Shown here: in pieces, positions 1 through 13,262 of the stretch
How positions within the stretch are numbered: the first letter of the stretch is position 1
Layout of the letters: each line of letters begins with the position of its first letter
From: Aphis gossypii
Taxonomy: Eukaryota; Arthropoda; Insecta; Hemiptera; Aphididae
Direction of reading: 5' to 3'
DNA: 64,000 bases
NCBI RefSeq assembly: GCF_020184175.1
Contig: NC_065530.1
Coordinates: forward strand, 43,253,260-43,317,259
Translations under genes and position numbers: made by a program
The notes under the pieces: model-generated
Told to the model about the DNA's origin: nothing
Seen by the model: only the letters and a program-made list of their open reading frames with translations
The model's database searches: none

Positions 1-1105
1 TTAAATGTGACATATCAAAACCACTTAAGACTAATTCAATGGCAGTTTCCAAGTTACCGCCCCCTAGTCGTAATCCTTCAAGGTTTAAATGTTCATTGTA
101 CAGACCCATTTCTCTCATTATTCCTAGTTGATGGGAATAATCATCTGCAGGTGGAGTCGGTTGACTTTGTATATTATTAGGAATTACCAGCGCATTTCCT
201 GTATTTCCAGTTGATGTACTTGCACCAGCACCACTAGTACTTGGCTGTGGTTGCTGAGTTGTTACATTTGCTATAGCTGTTGCTAACTGAGCGGCAGTAA
301 TGGCAAAAGGTAAGTTTCTATTCACCGGTTGACTGTTAGTGTCTGATCCCGGAGACGAATCATCTAAATCGTCCATTTCTTCATCACTGGGAGCAGTGCT
401 GCCTGCAGTACTGCCATTAGACATAGTTCTGGTTCTGTTCAAGTGGTTCTAACACATAATTAAAATATGTCCCCGTTAATATAAATAATAGTAGGCATTA
501 AGGATTTTCAATTAAGTTACCTGCACATCTTGATTATAAGCAATTGTAGAAACTTGAAATGCAACTGCTGCCAAACCAGGATGATTATCAACAATTCGTT
601 TCACCAAGCTAAGATCATTAAGTTTGAGTAATAACTCAGAATGTTGTAAAAGAGTAATTCCTACAGGATCTTCAGTCAGTTTAGGAGTATTGTAGATTAG
701 ATCATTTATTATTTTAGCCTTATTAACTTTCATAAATGCACATTTGTATGATAAATTTAATGAGAGTGAACGTAAAGCTACACCCAGTCTCACCAATTCT
801 GGATTTTTGGTACTAACACGATATACTTGTTTATTTTTTTCAATTTTCAATTTTTTGAACAAATGCACTGTAGCTCCACTAAAAATATCATACATATAAA
901 TAGGAACAGAGTCTTCCATGACATTCCCGGAATAAGTCATTATAAAATTATCTGTGCCTAGGCTTAGATCTTTTTTACGCATTTTGTCTTTCAATACGCT
1001 TACATGCGACTGCAAATCTACGGACACTCTTTCAGTGTATAAAGTCCCCGGACCCAGACGTGCCTTTACGATAATCAACGAAATCTCTGGTTCTTCACTT
1101 AACAT
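1..1105 (-). CDS. UBL7: Ubiquitin-like protein 7 (UBL7-like), 3' end cut by window
   Basis: Two exons are visible: 1105-521 and 448-1, joined at CAG|GTAACT and GTTAG|AAC in phase 0, giving about 344 residues. The N-terminal ~90 residues form a ubiquitin-like domain; a helical middle part (around 'LGVALRSLSLNLSYK' and 'DPVGITLLQHSELL') matches the UBL7 central region; a Ser/Thr/Gln-rich linker follows; the visible C-terminus is a UBA domain ('LGIMREMGL', then 'LETAIELVLSGF'). UBA is the last domain in UBL7, so only a few codons should lie outside the window; no stop is reached before base 1. The start at 1105 is the first Met of the open frame and fits the beginning of the UBL fold. UBL-UBA proteins bind ubiquitinated clients and often the proteasome; the exact role of UBL7 here is inference. 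An alternative is another UBL-UBA shuttle factor, but the central region favours UBL7. Confidence 0.85.
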
Positions 1106-1138
1106 GTTTCCAACTAAGATACCACAGACAACACGGTA

Positions 1139-3470
1139 GGGTACAGCCGACGATGACGTCGAATGTAATTTACACGCGTGAACCTAGTATAGTTTAATTT
1201 GTGTGTAATAAACCATTATTATAAATATAAAAAAATATAATGTATAATAGATACCTACCTTTTTATTGGTGGTCTGCAACAAAAGAGAACGTCTTACAAA
1301 AAAGTATCGAGTTTAATCAGATGAAAAAAAAAAACGATTGCGCAAACATTAGTTATACAAACAATAGTTAGGTATAACCACAATAGGTTACGAGAAAAAA
1401 ATATTAAGACTTTATCATAAAATGAGTGAAATTATTTAATAATAATATAGAATATTCATGTATCATTAAACATAAGATACCGACCGTGTACGACTAAAAA
1501 TAAGTAAAGGAATGATTGAACTGAAAAAATGGCTGTAGTACTGAACTACTAAACTAGTAAACTAAGGAAACATCAAACAACAGTTTACATTATTTTAATA
1601 ATAATAATAATGATACGCACAATTCAATGTATTATCTCATATGTTTGTCTCGTTCAAACGTTCGGTTTATGGTTACCTCTCCCATGACCACTCCGAAGTC
1701 CATAGAAGTGATTAATATCTACCACTAGTTAGACCAAAGAGCTTCTACAAAATGTATTCTGTGCGATAACAAACACAACGTCCGCCATCCGTATACTATA
1801 TTGTATAGTATCCGTACTCCGTAGGGCGTAGAATATATTATTATATATTATATAATATTATATCTGTGACCACGATTAAAATATTAAAATATAATAAATA
1901 CCCATCTATCCATGGCTTAAATACTGCTTTAATATATTTAAGTCATAAAAATATCTTAACACCTCCTTAGTTCGTAGAGCCATTGAATAAACCATTGAAT
2001 GAAAGGAAATTTCAAAATATGATCAATTCACCAAAACATTATTATTCTAATCGATAACTTTACTATCCGAACACTGAAAGTATTGTATAATGGAAAAATT
2101 ATTATAATTAAATTAATATTTTTATTTGAAGTATAGTATAATAATTGTCAACATTTATTGTCATTTAGATTTATGACGTAATTGGGAAAAACATATTGTT
2201 AAACTTATATTTATTTTCATAATTCAAAATAATATAAATTTCCAAACTATGAATAAATTAATAAATATAATAATATTAAATAATTATAATATATAATAAA
2301 TATTTACATTACTTCCAACATTTTATTTGCGTATCCAAATTCCATTCCAAATAAATATTCCTGATTTTTATTTTATTAGCTCAAAAACGGCTTTAAATTT
2401 AAAAATGAGGTTTTTTCCTAATGCTAATAAGCTAAAAAAAGTACAATCAGTCATTAGATAAAATCAACAAAATCATTTGCATACAACCATTTGTGGTTTT
2501 TACTTTTTGTTTGTGATAGAAATTAAGATGAAAACTTCAAAAATCCACTCTCAGTTGGTAATGTACAGTTACCATTGAAACGTTCACAAGGTGGATATGA
2601 TTATTTAATAGATTTACATAATATGTAAAAAAATAATGTAAATTTTTTCAGTCGATAATAAAAATATTTAATTTTTACAAATATCTTTAACGTAAATTTA
2701 AATATCGTGTATTTAAATATTTTAAATTTGATTCGGCATAATTAATTTTAATAAAAGTAACATTACCTTATTTTTAAAATTTAATTCCTATTATTTTTAT
2801 AAGTGATTTACAGTGAAGTGTTACAGATATTTGTTGTTAATTCTCAATATAACAATATGATTACAGTATTAAAATAATTAATAGGTACTACTTTATTAAC
2901 TTCAACTAAAGTATATTTATAGCCGATTATAGGATATTAAAAATATTATCTCAAAGCTAAAAATCTATTAATAATTTATCATTTATTTACCTACCCATAT
3001 ATTAATTATAATTACCTTATTATATTTATATAGCCATCAATTAAGATTATTAATTGTTAGTATTACCTAGTAGATATTTTGGTAGACCAATTATTTTTAT
3101 TTAATTCTTAGAAAATATTGAAATATAATCCCAAATTTCCAAAGGAAATAGTTGATTTATTACTAATAATTAATCTTAAACCTATTTAAATGTATAATTC
3201 TATTGAAACACATTTATAAAATAATAATAAATTAATTAACATTAAAGAAATAAAAGCTAGCATTTTTTCCTGTGTTTAGGTAGATTAATATTGTTTATTA
3301 ATTATAGTTGTGTAACCTAACCTGGCTCAATATGTTCTAGATACTATTTTTTTTTTTAATTATTAGATTACATTTAATATTAGATTAGTTACCTACATAA
3401 ATGTTTTAAGTATAAAACTAATAAATACTACTAATAATAATTTTATAGTTAAGATAGATATTTTCAATTG
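1139..3470. other. Gene-free AT-rich stretch upstream of UBL7-like gene
   Basis: No supported coding exon on either strand. It holds the presumed 5' UTR and promoter of the UBL7-like gene near 1110-1200, simple AT repeats around 1840-1870, and at 1738-1784 a 47-base segment that recurs upstream of MSH2 (see separate entry). Confidence 0.6.
1738..1784 (+). repeat. 47-bp dispersed repeat, copy 1 (upstream of UBL7-like gene)
   Basis: The segment containing 'GTGCGATAACAAAC' recurs at 18290-18336 in the same orientation with six differences in 47 positions by eye. Both copies lie a few hundred bases upstream of a start codon (UBL7-like on the minus strand, MSH2 on the plus strand). It could be a transposon fragment or a shared promoter-proximal element; the sequence does not decide. 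Confidence 0.5.
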
Positions 3471-4514
3471 TTTAAGTTATGGTAGTAGTTGTAAAAATGA
3501 GGTCGTTGAAGATCTTGAAGATGGGGAGATTTTTGATGTGGAAGATGATAGATACTGAAATGGCTGAAACGACTGAACAAAATACAGAGCCTAAACTATG
3601 TAAACAAAATTGTTTTGGAGAAGGTGCAAAAAAAAAAAAATTTGAAACTTCATAGAACATGGTAAACAATAAATTAAACTATAATTTATTGTACTATAAT
3701 AATATAATAATTTATTTTTTGTTTGTGTTGTGCTAGAAGCAGAGAACTCATCAACAAATAATACATGCTCTTTTACATAAAAATTTTTTTGGATTTAATA
3801 GCAATAGATCCAGGGATAAATTTTCTAGAAACAAAGGGGTTATAATGAAAAGAGATGTTAGGTATTAAATGGATGATGATATACATAAGAGAAGTAGATT
3901 TGATCAGAGCGATGAAAAAGAACAACTCATGTTGAAAAATAATAAAAATGTAAGCAATTGTGATAATAATGGCATCAAATGTTTGTATTTTAATTTTTTT
4001 TTTTTTTTTTTTATATGGCTTGTTTAATAGAAGAACAAATAATGATACACCAATGGAACCTATTAAGACTGTAAATGATGAAGAAATTGTATATGTTGTA
4101 GAAACCAATAGTCCTGACGTATACAATTTTGAAACATTTCCACAAGAATTTGGTAAATTATTTTGTTTAATCTTATATATCATACAATATGTTTAATTAG
4201 TTGTATTAGAATCTTTAAATAATTATTGTAAGATGTATTTAATTTACGTTTATACCAGTAATTATGTTAGCCATATGTAGCCATAGTATTATTAACAATA
4301 ATTAAATTAATATGCAAGTTTACACAATATGTGTGTTGACGTGTTGTTAACTTAAGGATTAATTGTCACATTTAAAACAATGGTATTATATTTATAAAAC
4401 TAAAGTTTTGTGTGCATAACTGTCACATATTTAATATTCACTTATGTTTTATATTACATCATTCAGTAAAAAAATTAATATATTTTTATAGAAAATGAAG
4501 AAGAATTTCGCCCT

Positions 4515-4981
4515 TTGAATAACTTTGACAGTAGAGGAAGAGGAAACAAAGTGGTGGTAATAGTGGTTATATGTATAAACGCAATAGTCCTATGTCCTAT
4601 GAGACAATATTTGATTGCGGGTTTAGGCATGAAAAATAAAAGTTCTGAAAGTGATGAAAAAGTTTGTCAATATTTTTATCAATCAAAATGTCTTAAAGTA
4701 AAATTAAATAAGAATTATAAACATTAAAATTATGAAGTTTGTTTATTTCATTGTTAATATTTTGTTTTATAGGAAAATAATTGTACTTATTCTCATCAAC
4801 GACTAAATGGTTGCAAAATGAAACTGTGCAAATTTTATTTAATTGATTGTTGTAGTAAAGAGGATAGGTGTACATTTATGCATAGCGAATTTCTTTGTAA
4901 ATATTATCATACTGGTATGAAATTCTATTCAGGTGTAAATTGTTGGTTTAGCCATGCCAAACTTGATAAAGAACAAAAATA
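4515..4981 (+). pseudogene. CCCH zinc-finger exons of the decayed ZC3H4-like copy
   Basis: The first exon ends at CTTAAA|GTAAAA (4701), the next begins after TTTATAG at 4773; the join is phase 0 and rebuilds finger 1 as C-x7-C-x5-C-x3-H. Finger 2 reads C-x7-C-x5-C-x3-H. Finger 3 begins 'CKYYHTG' and ends 'NCWFSH' but its middle Cys position is TTC (Phe). A TAA at 4979 follows 13 codons after the final His region, earlier than in relatives. Just upstream (~4540-4645) the Gly/Arg-rich coding signal continues in a different frame ('NSGYMYKRNSPMSYE'), which marks an indel. Confidence 0.6.
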
Positions 4982-6164
4982 AAATATTGAAGGTATATTA
5001 TATAATAAACAAAAACATTGATTTAATATAAAGTATACATAATTTAATAAATCACACAATAACATGTTAATATGTGTATATCTTTTAGTCTTTTGGAAAA
5101 TTACACTATGATCTACCAGAGTATGAAAATGAAAATGAAGATTTTAAGGTTTTTTTTGTTTTCTTATATTTTTTAGACTTATATTATATTTAATTTTTAA
5201 TAATTGTTCATGTTTTACTATTCTATATAATTTAGTACCTATATAACTGATATTCTATTTTCAGAACAACTTTGAAGAGGAACCAAAATCACCACCCTCT
5301 TCAGAAATTAATTTTGTATTTAAAAATGATAAGAGCAAAATTCCTGCAAATACCTGTACCTCTTTAATTAAAAAGCTTTGACAAAAACTCAGATGAAAAT
5401 TTAGGTAATTTTCAATTATTTTTGATGTAATGATTAAATATGTATAAAAACATTAAAAACCATTATATTTTTCTTCTGGAGGCTATTAATAATAATAATA
5501 AAAGTAGTACACCAATACCATCACCTCGAGACAAGCCTATGGTTGATGACACTTTGAAAGTATAATGAAAAATTAAAAAAAAATATATGGTAGGTCAACA
5601 GTTAAATGGTACAACTAATAATTAATAAGTAGAATATGATTAAAATAAACTTAGTTCATCTATCCCATGTACTATTGGTTTGGCGAAAAGAGTTTTTTTA
5701 TAGAACTCTTGGGTAAATTCTAATTCATAATAATTTAATATTTTTTATAGTGAGTAGTTAAAAATATGAAAGCCTTTTAGTGGGTTTTGAGTGGATGGGT
5801 TGGTAAAGTATAAATTCTGAAAAATATCAAGTTCATCATATCACTATAAGTAAAATTGTTTATTAATAATAAATATTTTTTTTTAATTTTAAAATAAAAC
5901 ATTTCTAGCCTATAATATGCCTATCTACATTTATAGATAATTAGTAACATTAATTTTTGACTATTTTAGCATGATAATATATAAATAGTAATAATAGTGA
6001 TAAGCAATAGTAATAATTATGGTTATTGGTTGATCAGAAATATAGACAATAATAACAATACTGATAAAGAATATAATTACATTATATAATTTTTTTTTTT
6101 TTATTACAATTTAATACTTAACTTATAACTTCATTTAAAGAATTATATAATACTTTTTATAGTT

Positions 6165-6535
6165 GTTCTAACAGATACTCAAATACAATTTTTTTATTAT
6201 ATGTATATCCTTGTACCTTATTAACATTATCGTATATACATTTTTTAACATTTAATGATAACAAGTTGAACATAGTAGGACCTAGATAGTCAACAAAATG
6301 TTTTCCAAACTCTTTTGTGTACTATACAGCAATGTCATCCGCTCTAATGTCACGCTTTGTGTCATTTTTATTACTAATTTTGCTTGTCGAAAATAGAATA
6401 GCAAATTGTTTGTATAATAATTTAACTGGAAGTACTTTTAGTTGTTTATAATTTTGTGTTGTGGAGCCCTGTTGGCTGTAGGTCTTTCTTATCCAAGCAA
6501 ATTCATACAATTAAATTTTGTTGAATTTCTATAGT
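6165..6535 (-). mobile_element. C-terminal fragment of a non-LTR retrotransposon ORF2
   Basis: On the minus strand, 6510-6170 reads 'YKQLKVLPVKLLYKQFAILF' and then, after one stop, 'YLGPTMFNLLSLNVKK'. Both resemble the carboxyl end after the reverse transcriptase in CR1/Jockey-type LINEs. There is no RT core next to it, and the adjoining LINE (6545 upward) has a different C-terminus, so this is a scrap of a second family. Family assignment is uncertain. Confidence 0.45.
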
Positions 6536-7276
6536 CTTAAAAATAATAATTGTTTAATAATCATTAAGGAATACGATTGCGCGGACGACCGCATTTTAGT
6601 TGTCTTTGAGGTGGTGGACGTATGTGTAAGTTGAAGTGTAGTGAGCCAGTTGATTTATGGAGTGAGCTATGGAAATTTGCAGCAAGGGTTCTTATATGGT
6701 CTTGAATTTTGATGATTCGGAGGTATTTATGTAGATTTTTGTTGCGCATGAACCCTGGTGCGTTTGTTATTATTCGTAGAATTTTGTTTTGGAAAATTTG
6801 TATTTTTCTTAATCGTGTCTCTGAGTAGTTACCCTAAACAGGACAGGCGTAGATAATTAGTGAACGTAATAATTGCTTGTAAATTAATATTGAGCATTTT
6901 TTTTGTATCATTGATTTTTTGTTTAGGATATGCTGGATATGGAATAACATTGAATGGCACTAGTATGCTTGTTGTTTGAAGCTATGTGAGGCATCCAGGT
7001 TAGCTTCTTGTCTAGCGTGACACCAAGGTACTTGACAGAAGTATGGAATCGTTATCGAATCTTAGAGATGGTGGAGTGGAATAGCGAAGTAAGCTAAAAA
7101 TGACTGCTGAGCTTTTTGAGGCATTTATGAGTATTTTCCAGCTGTTGCATTATTTTGCTAAAAGATTTAGGTGATCTTGTAAATTGTGAGTTATCGCTTC
7201 AACGTTACGGGATTCACTATAAATAGTTGTGTTGTCTGCGAATAGGGCGATGTTTGTGTGTAGTGACTGCGGTATA

Positions 7277-7588
7277 TCAGATATAGATATAGATATAGAT
7301 TCCTGTTTGGACCCTTGAGGTACACCGGAGATCAGAGAAATTGTCGTTTATTTTTTCTAAGAATTGTCTATTTGTAAGAAAAAAATTGATTATATTAAAT
7401 AGGTACTTAAAATTGAAAGATTGCAGTTTATATAAAAGGCCTTCGTACCATACTTTAACAAACGCTTTTGAGACATCTATAAATACAACACCAATATAGC
7501 AATGCGTCTCAAATGAAGTGCTGATATGTTCCAATATGTACGGTCGAATGGTTGGATCTAAAACCAAATTGAAATTTTGGGATAACAT
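7277..7588 (-). pseudogene. LINE reverse transcriptase fragment
   Basis: 103 open codons covering the first RT motifs of a Jockey-clade ORF2 ('FIDVSKAF', 'YEGLLYKLQSF', 'INFFLTNRQF'). The FADD catalytic box is not present in this frame; the flanking sequence towards 7260 is an (ATAGAT)n simple repeat. It belongs to the LINE at 6545-10300. Confidence 0.75.
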
Positions 7589-8761
7589 TTGCGCTGTTCA
7601 AATAATTTTGTAGTCTCTTGTGAATAGCTTTTTAAAAAAATTTTGAAAGGGTGGTAAGAAGACTTATTGGTCTGTAGCTGTCAGGATTTAATTTATCTTT
7701 ACCCGTTTTTTTAAGTAATATAATTGTTGCTATCTTCTAGTACAGTGGAAAGTGTCCAACGCGTAGCAAAAAATTGAATAAGGAAGTTATAAAGACGAAT
7801 TCTTTGGTAGGAAGTGTCTTAAACAGAAGGCTGGTAAGGTGGTCGTGACCCGGGGCTTTTTTGGTAAGTAAATTGTTGACAATTAGCTTAATTTCGTTGG
7901 ATGTAACATAATCCAAACATTTTTAAACTGAATAATCAGGTAGCTCTAATAACTTCTGCGCCCGTCGTTCATTATTTACATCTGTTGTTTGTTTGGTTGA
8001 AAATGTCTTGTATAACATTTCCGAAAAAACATTACATTCGTTTGCGTCAGATATCGCTAGTTGATTTGCTGTACGGAGAGGGTGGATTACGTTAATTTCT
8101 TAGTTTAGTAGTCTTTTGGTCTCCTTCCATAAATTTGAATTTCCCTGGTGCAAATTTTAGTAGATAGCTATTATACGACGACACACGGTTGTTTTGTAGG
8201 GCCGTTCAAACTTCCTTGGTGAGTTTATTCAGTGATTTTTTATTTGCCGTATTTCTTTGTTTTTACCAAATGTGTCTAGCATGGTGTTTGCGTTGAATTA
8301 AGGATGATATATATTGAGGTAGAAAGCCAATGTTTTTAGTATTATGTAGCGTGGGCTTAGAGCACCCTCGTGTGGCGTCAGCAATGACTGCGGTTAGGTG
8401 TTCAGACATATTTTGTTCTGCAACTTTGATCGTGGGTATAGTTTTAGGTATTATTAAGTTTGTATTAATTTGATTTAAGAATATGTCCCAGTTTGCCTTT
8501 AGTTAGAGGGTTATTTGACTGATACGATTGTCAATTAATTGTGATTTTAACTGGGATATGGTCTGAGCCAAGCTCTGCGAGAGTTACTTGCGTGCAATTT
8601 AAAATAATTGATTTTATTAATAAAATATCTAAGATATCTGGCTGTCTATCAATATCTGAAGGAAAATCAGTAGACTCATTTGAAGCATAAATTATGTGAG
8701 GCTTTTAACTATAAAAGATAGTAGTTTGATGCCATTTGGATTAATAACACGATAGCCCCAA

Positions 8762-9211
8762 TTAGTGTGTTTTGCATTTCAAATTGCCTACCGTTATAAT
8801 TGAGTTATCTAGACTCATTATTTTATCGTCATCTGAAATGTGCATTTGGCGACTAGGAGGTTGATAAACACTGACAATGGTAACATATCTGTTGTTTAAT
8901 TTAATTATCACTGCTACGGCTTCTAGGCACAGCAGGTTTAGATTAGGAATTTCTTGTTGTTTAATTTGGGTACGAACAAGAATAACAACTCCACCCATAG
9001 TTCGTGATGGTGTAAGTGTGTAATACGATCTACGCGATGTATTATATATGTAACCGGGGAATTTAATTTTGTCTAAACTTGATAAGTGTGTTTCTGTTAT
9101 ACAAACTATTTCAATGTTATGATGAGTAAGGAAGGCTAGTAGTAAAGTGTTCCATTTATTTTTTAGTCCGTTGGCGTTCCAGTTTAATAGAATATTATTA
9201 TGGAGATTCAT
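8762..9211 (-). pseudogene. LINE endonuclease (APE-type) fragment
   Basis: 149 open codons matching the N-terminal exonuclease-endonuclease-phosphatase domain of Jockey-like ORF2: 'WNANGLKNKW' (catalytic Asn), 'CITETHL' (catalytic Glu) and 'VSVYQPPS'. The downstream part of the domain is frameshifted. It belongs to the LINE at 6545-10300. Confidence 0.8.
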
Positions 9212-11504
9212 TTGAGTGTAGATGTACGCTATTAAGGATGGTTGGCAGATTTACTATGATTTTCTGCAATCATTGAAAAACAAATGTGTTGATTAGGGGT
9301 AACAGAGTTTTCATGAAATCATTTTGTGTGTTATTAGAGATGTTCACTGAGAATTTTAATTTAGTTAAATTGCTTGGAAGTTGAGTAGCGTTATTCTTGT
9401 TTTTTTTTTTTTTTTGAAATTTCTTTATAGAAAATTACAACCTCTGTCGCTTGCTGGGTGATCGCTAAGGCAGTTTATACATATGGGTGGAGTTTCTATT
9501 ACTGATCACTTGCGCATTTGACGCATCTAGGTGGTAAGAGACAAAACTTTTTTGTATGCGAAAAACGCTGACAGTTATAGTACATTGAGGAATGCCTTAG
9601 AAGGTTGCCTTGATTCTACCGCTACAACACAATACAGGAGTCTGTTTAGGGAGTAAATCTCAGTAGATGATTTAGATAGCTGGATAGCAGTACCGCTACG
9701 ATAGGTATTGAAGTTTTGAATTTGTTTTGAAGATGAGTGACTGAGGCTACTTTGAATTTCAGTTCTACGAGTTCTTTATGTATACAAGCACTTCTGATAT
9801 ATTTATAGGGAGATTTCTAATGATAACGGATAGCTGTTTGTTTTCTGGAAATAGGTAAGTGTGGTATTCTATGCCGGAATCGTTGAAAAGCTTTGTTGCT
9901 GTTCTATAATCTATAATCATCAATAGAATACGAGTTTAATTTGTTGGCTAATGATGTATGAAAGTTTACATAATCAGAAATATTATATACGTAAATAGGT
10001 AGAATTTTGGTCTATCCTGTGATTGTTGAGTACTGATCTCATCTGCGGTGCTGTCCGTTCGTTGACTTGGAGAGTTAGAAGTGGAGCGAATTTATTTTTA
10101 CTTGTATAGGGAGGAGCTTAGGAGTGAGAGCATCACTACTAGTTATTGTATTATTATTATTTTTTTTTTCAAGTATCTGGAAGATTGCGATCTTGAGGAG
10201 AACTACTGTTATTTTTAGGATTCATTGAATAAGATTAATTATAAGAAATACAGACGTTAGGATTGAACAGAGCACTGAGAACAACTTGTTACGGCGGCTA
10301 CTGATAACCAACTGAGTAATAATATTGAACAATTAAATTAAATGTAATTTTTTTCTACACAAATAAGTTCAAAACAATTCAATTTCAAATTTTACAGTTA
10401 GAAGAATAGTTCATAAAAGTACTTGCTAAATTATTAGACTAGACGATGTGTATTGAAAATGTTTTAATTAAATGTAATTACTTTTAGCTACTTAGTTTTT
10501 AATAAATAACAATTTAAAAATATGATTTGTGATTTTAGTGAAATTAATAATTCTGAACTAGTAGTAAGTACCAAGTATGCTTTAAAATAATCGTTGTATT
10601 ATTATTTTAACCTTAAAAATATCAAAAACACAAAGAAGTAAAGAACGAAAATAACAAGAAAAAGAAATTAAGAAAAAACAGACACAAAAAAAAAGAATAG
10701 AAAAAAACCAACAACGTAAAGAAGACTTGTCCACGCAGACCAATGATAAACCTTTATTGATGATCTAAGCGATGATGAAAAATTTAATGGTAATTTAAAA
10801 TATAAAATATCTTATCATTATTAGTAATTTTCAAGGTGCTCTAAATGTTGATTGTTAACAGGACAAATTACAAATTTATATAAAAACTAAGGGTCGCCAA
10901 AAAAAAAAACAAAAATTATTATATGGTATGGTTTTATGATTTGATTTTTAAATTTTTTTTAGATCTTGTTATTGTTACCAAAAAAACAAAAAAAAAACAT
11001 TTAAAACGCATTCAAGTCCATTAAAAATATGTAAGTTTAAAAATATATTCTAAAATATAAATACTCTTATAGGTATGCAATTTCTTATATGGAGGATAAT
11101 AAAATTTAAACAATGTACAAATGATTGGTTTAATAATAAAAATAATAAATTTATAATTAATATTAATACAGATTAATTTTTTATGACGATTATTTACAGT
11201 ATAATGAAACATATATGAGTGATGTTCGTTATAGTCAAGAAGAATATTATCCAAGTGATATTTTAGAACATTCAGTTTCTACTCCAATAAATAATAAATT
11301 AAATAATTAAATAATTTACAAAATGAAGAAAAAGAACAATCACCCAAAAATTCTCCATCTAAGTCAAACTCATCAAAAGTTGAACAAGTATATATCTGTT
11401 ATTTAAAATAGTTGTCTAAAAACAGGATTTGAAACCGCTCCCGAAAAAAAAGGTCCGAACATTTTTCGAAACCGGTTACTGGTTTTCGTGGTTTTTAGAA
11501 TTAA

Positions 11505-13262
11505 GACGGGTTTCCACTACACACGTGTACGTGTACGTGTATAAAAATCATAGATAATAAAGAAATGGATGGGCCATGCTATTGTACTCATCTGTGACGG
11601 AAGAGATCTTTTGTTACCAATATTGTTACAAAATGTAGCACTGGTTAGTTAATATTGGTATCATAGATTTTATCAGTTTATCACCATAAATAATATATTT
11701 ATTTATTTAGAATTTAACGGAACTTGCCCTTTTACAAAATTAAATGTGGTTTATAGACCAATAATGTATAGAAAAAAGTAATTACAGAATATAATAATTA
11801 TTAAGTACAACACTAAGTAATATTGAAAAGTATATAAATATATAACTTATACATTTATATACTTTTCAATACTAATTATTATCCTTAACTTTTGCCCTTA
11901 ATAATAATTTAAATATATGTGGTTAAAGAGTAGAGACGCAGGAAGAAGACGACTTATGTTTATATTTTTAACTGTCTCCTCTCAAATTAAACTCAAATCT
12001 CAATCTTTTCAATGGGGGCTGAGACCCCCGAACACCCATGCAATTGGCGCCTATGTATTTAAGGATACAAATAATTAAAAATATAAAATATATAAAAACA
12101 TAAAGAAATCACTGATTAACGAGGACTAATATTAAAATTATAATGTTGTTTTTAAAAGCATAATTGACTTAAATCTGAAAGTATGACGAGTAGTATTGAA
12201 AAAATCTAAGGTGGGGGAGACTAAATTTCAATTTTCAGAGCTCTAACAAAGAATGAGTCATTACTTGTTTTGGACTTGAGGAATGGGATGGCAAAAAGAT
12301 CATGATTTCTTGAGTAGAAGAAGGGAATACGGAAATTGATCTGAACTAGAAGCTCAGGGCTTACAACATTATAATTTAACAAGTCGTATACGAACATGAT
12401 ATCAAATAGCTAATGTCTTGGTTGGAGATACTAAGATTACTACATTTTGAAATGGCTTAATAGATTCTTTAGAAATGGATAAGTTTTTTATATAGGCAAT
12501 TCTTTTTAAGAATTTAAATCATGAATATGAGTGGATAACGATTGACTCCGAATTAGTGATAATTATTCAAGAACAGATCGTACAAGGGAGGAATAAATTG
12601 TTTTTATAGTAGTAGGGTTATTAAATTGTTAAGTATTCCTATTTATGGAGCCTAACATTTTATAAGATTTGCTGAGCCTAATATATTCATGATTTAGTTT
12701 AAAGTATAAATCTGAGCTAAAGAGCACTCAGATCTTTTATTGAATAAGCTCTATTTAATACTATATTATCTAATGAGTAATTGTAAACAATAGGAGTTTT
12801 ATAACGAGTAAAAGTTTTATATATGATAAAAATACGTTGCTGTGATTGGTTGGTATACATGGTAAGCTTTTGGTATACCAGTAAGTTTATATGTTCTTAC
12901 CACACGTATAACCACGATATTATTAAGTTGAATCCAGTTCAACTATTTCCGTTCAAACGGTCTAATTTAACCGATAGCAGCAATCGCAAATTTAAAAATC
13001 TTAAATGTGTTATGTTTTAATATTATAATATTAAATTATAATAACATATCTAACATATTTAATATTGCTGCTATCGCTCAAATTAGACCGTTAGAACGGA
13101 AACAGCTAGTTGAACTAGATTCAACTTCATGGTGTTGTGGTTATCGTGTGGTAAGAACGTATAAACTTTCTGGTATACCAAAAGCTTACCATGTACACCA
13201 ACCAATCACAGAAACGCATTTTTATGCACGTACACGTACATGTATGTAGTAGAAAGCCGCCT
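11505..13262. mobile_element. TTAA-flanked foldback element nested in the hAT-like element
   Basis: TTAA lies at 11501-11504 and 13263-13266. Just inside are about 45-base terminal inverted repeats (left GACGGGTTTCCACTAC..., right inverted AGGCGGCTTTCTACTAC..., both running into a GTACGTGTACGTG tract). Within it, a second long inverted repeat pairs ~12829-12985 with ~13066-13221, and a perfect 19-base hairpin lies at 11821-11839/11853-11871. TTAA target sites suggest a piggyBac-type mover, but no transposase is present. Confidence 0.6.
12829..13221. repeat. Long inverted repeat (about 155-base arms)
   Basis: The left arm contains TGTGATTGGTTGGTATAC, GGTAAGCTTTTGGTATACCA and ACCACACGTATAACCACGAT. 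The right arm carries the same words in inverse order and complement, with scattered differences. The spacer is an AT-rich ~80 bases. A related single arm recurs at 17475-17700. Confidence 0.8.

Larger units (their letters stand above)
6545..10300 (-). mobile_element. Jockey-type LINE, decayed, minus strand
   Basis: From high to low coordinate the element shows a gag-like ORF1 with a zinc-knuckle segment ('CQRFSHTKKFCLLPPRCVKC', ~9500-9590), an APE-type endonuclease at 9211-8762 ('LLNWNANGLKNKW', 'VCITETHL') and an RT segment at 7588-7277 ('VVFIDVSKAFVKVWYEGLLY', the fingers/palm motif with an expected D changed). A last conserved tail lies at 6749-6564 ('RPPPQRQLKCGRPRNRIP'). Stops and frameshifts separate the pieces, so it cannot be active. 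It sits inside the decayed zinc-finger gene copy and ends against another LINE scrap. The 5' limit near 10300 is approximate. Confidence 0.85.

Noticed and set aside
3472..4183. Minus-strand frames of 65 and 136 codons
   Set aside because: They are antisense to recognisable plus-strand pieces of the zinc-finger gene copy and have hydrophobic low-complexity content from AT-rich DNA.
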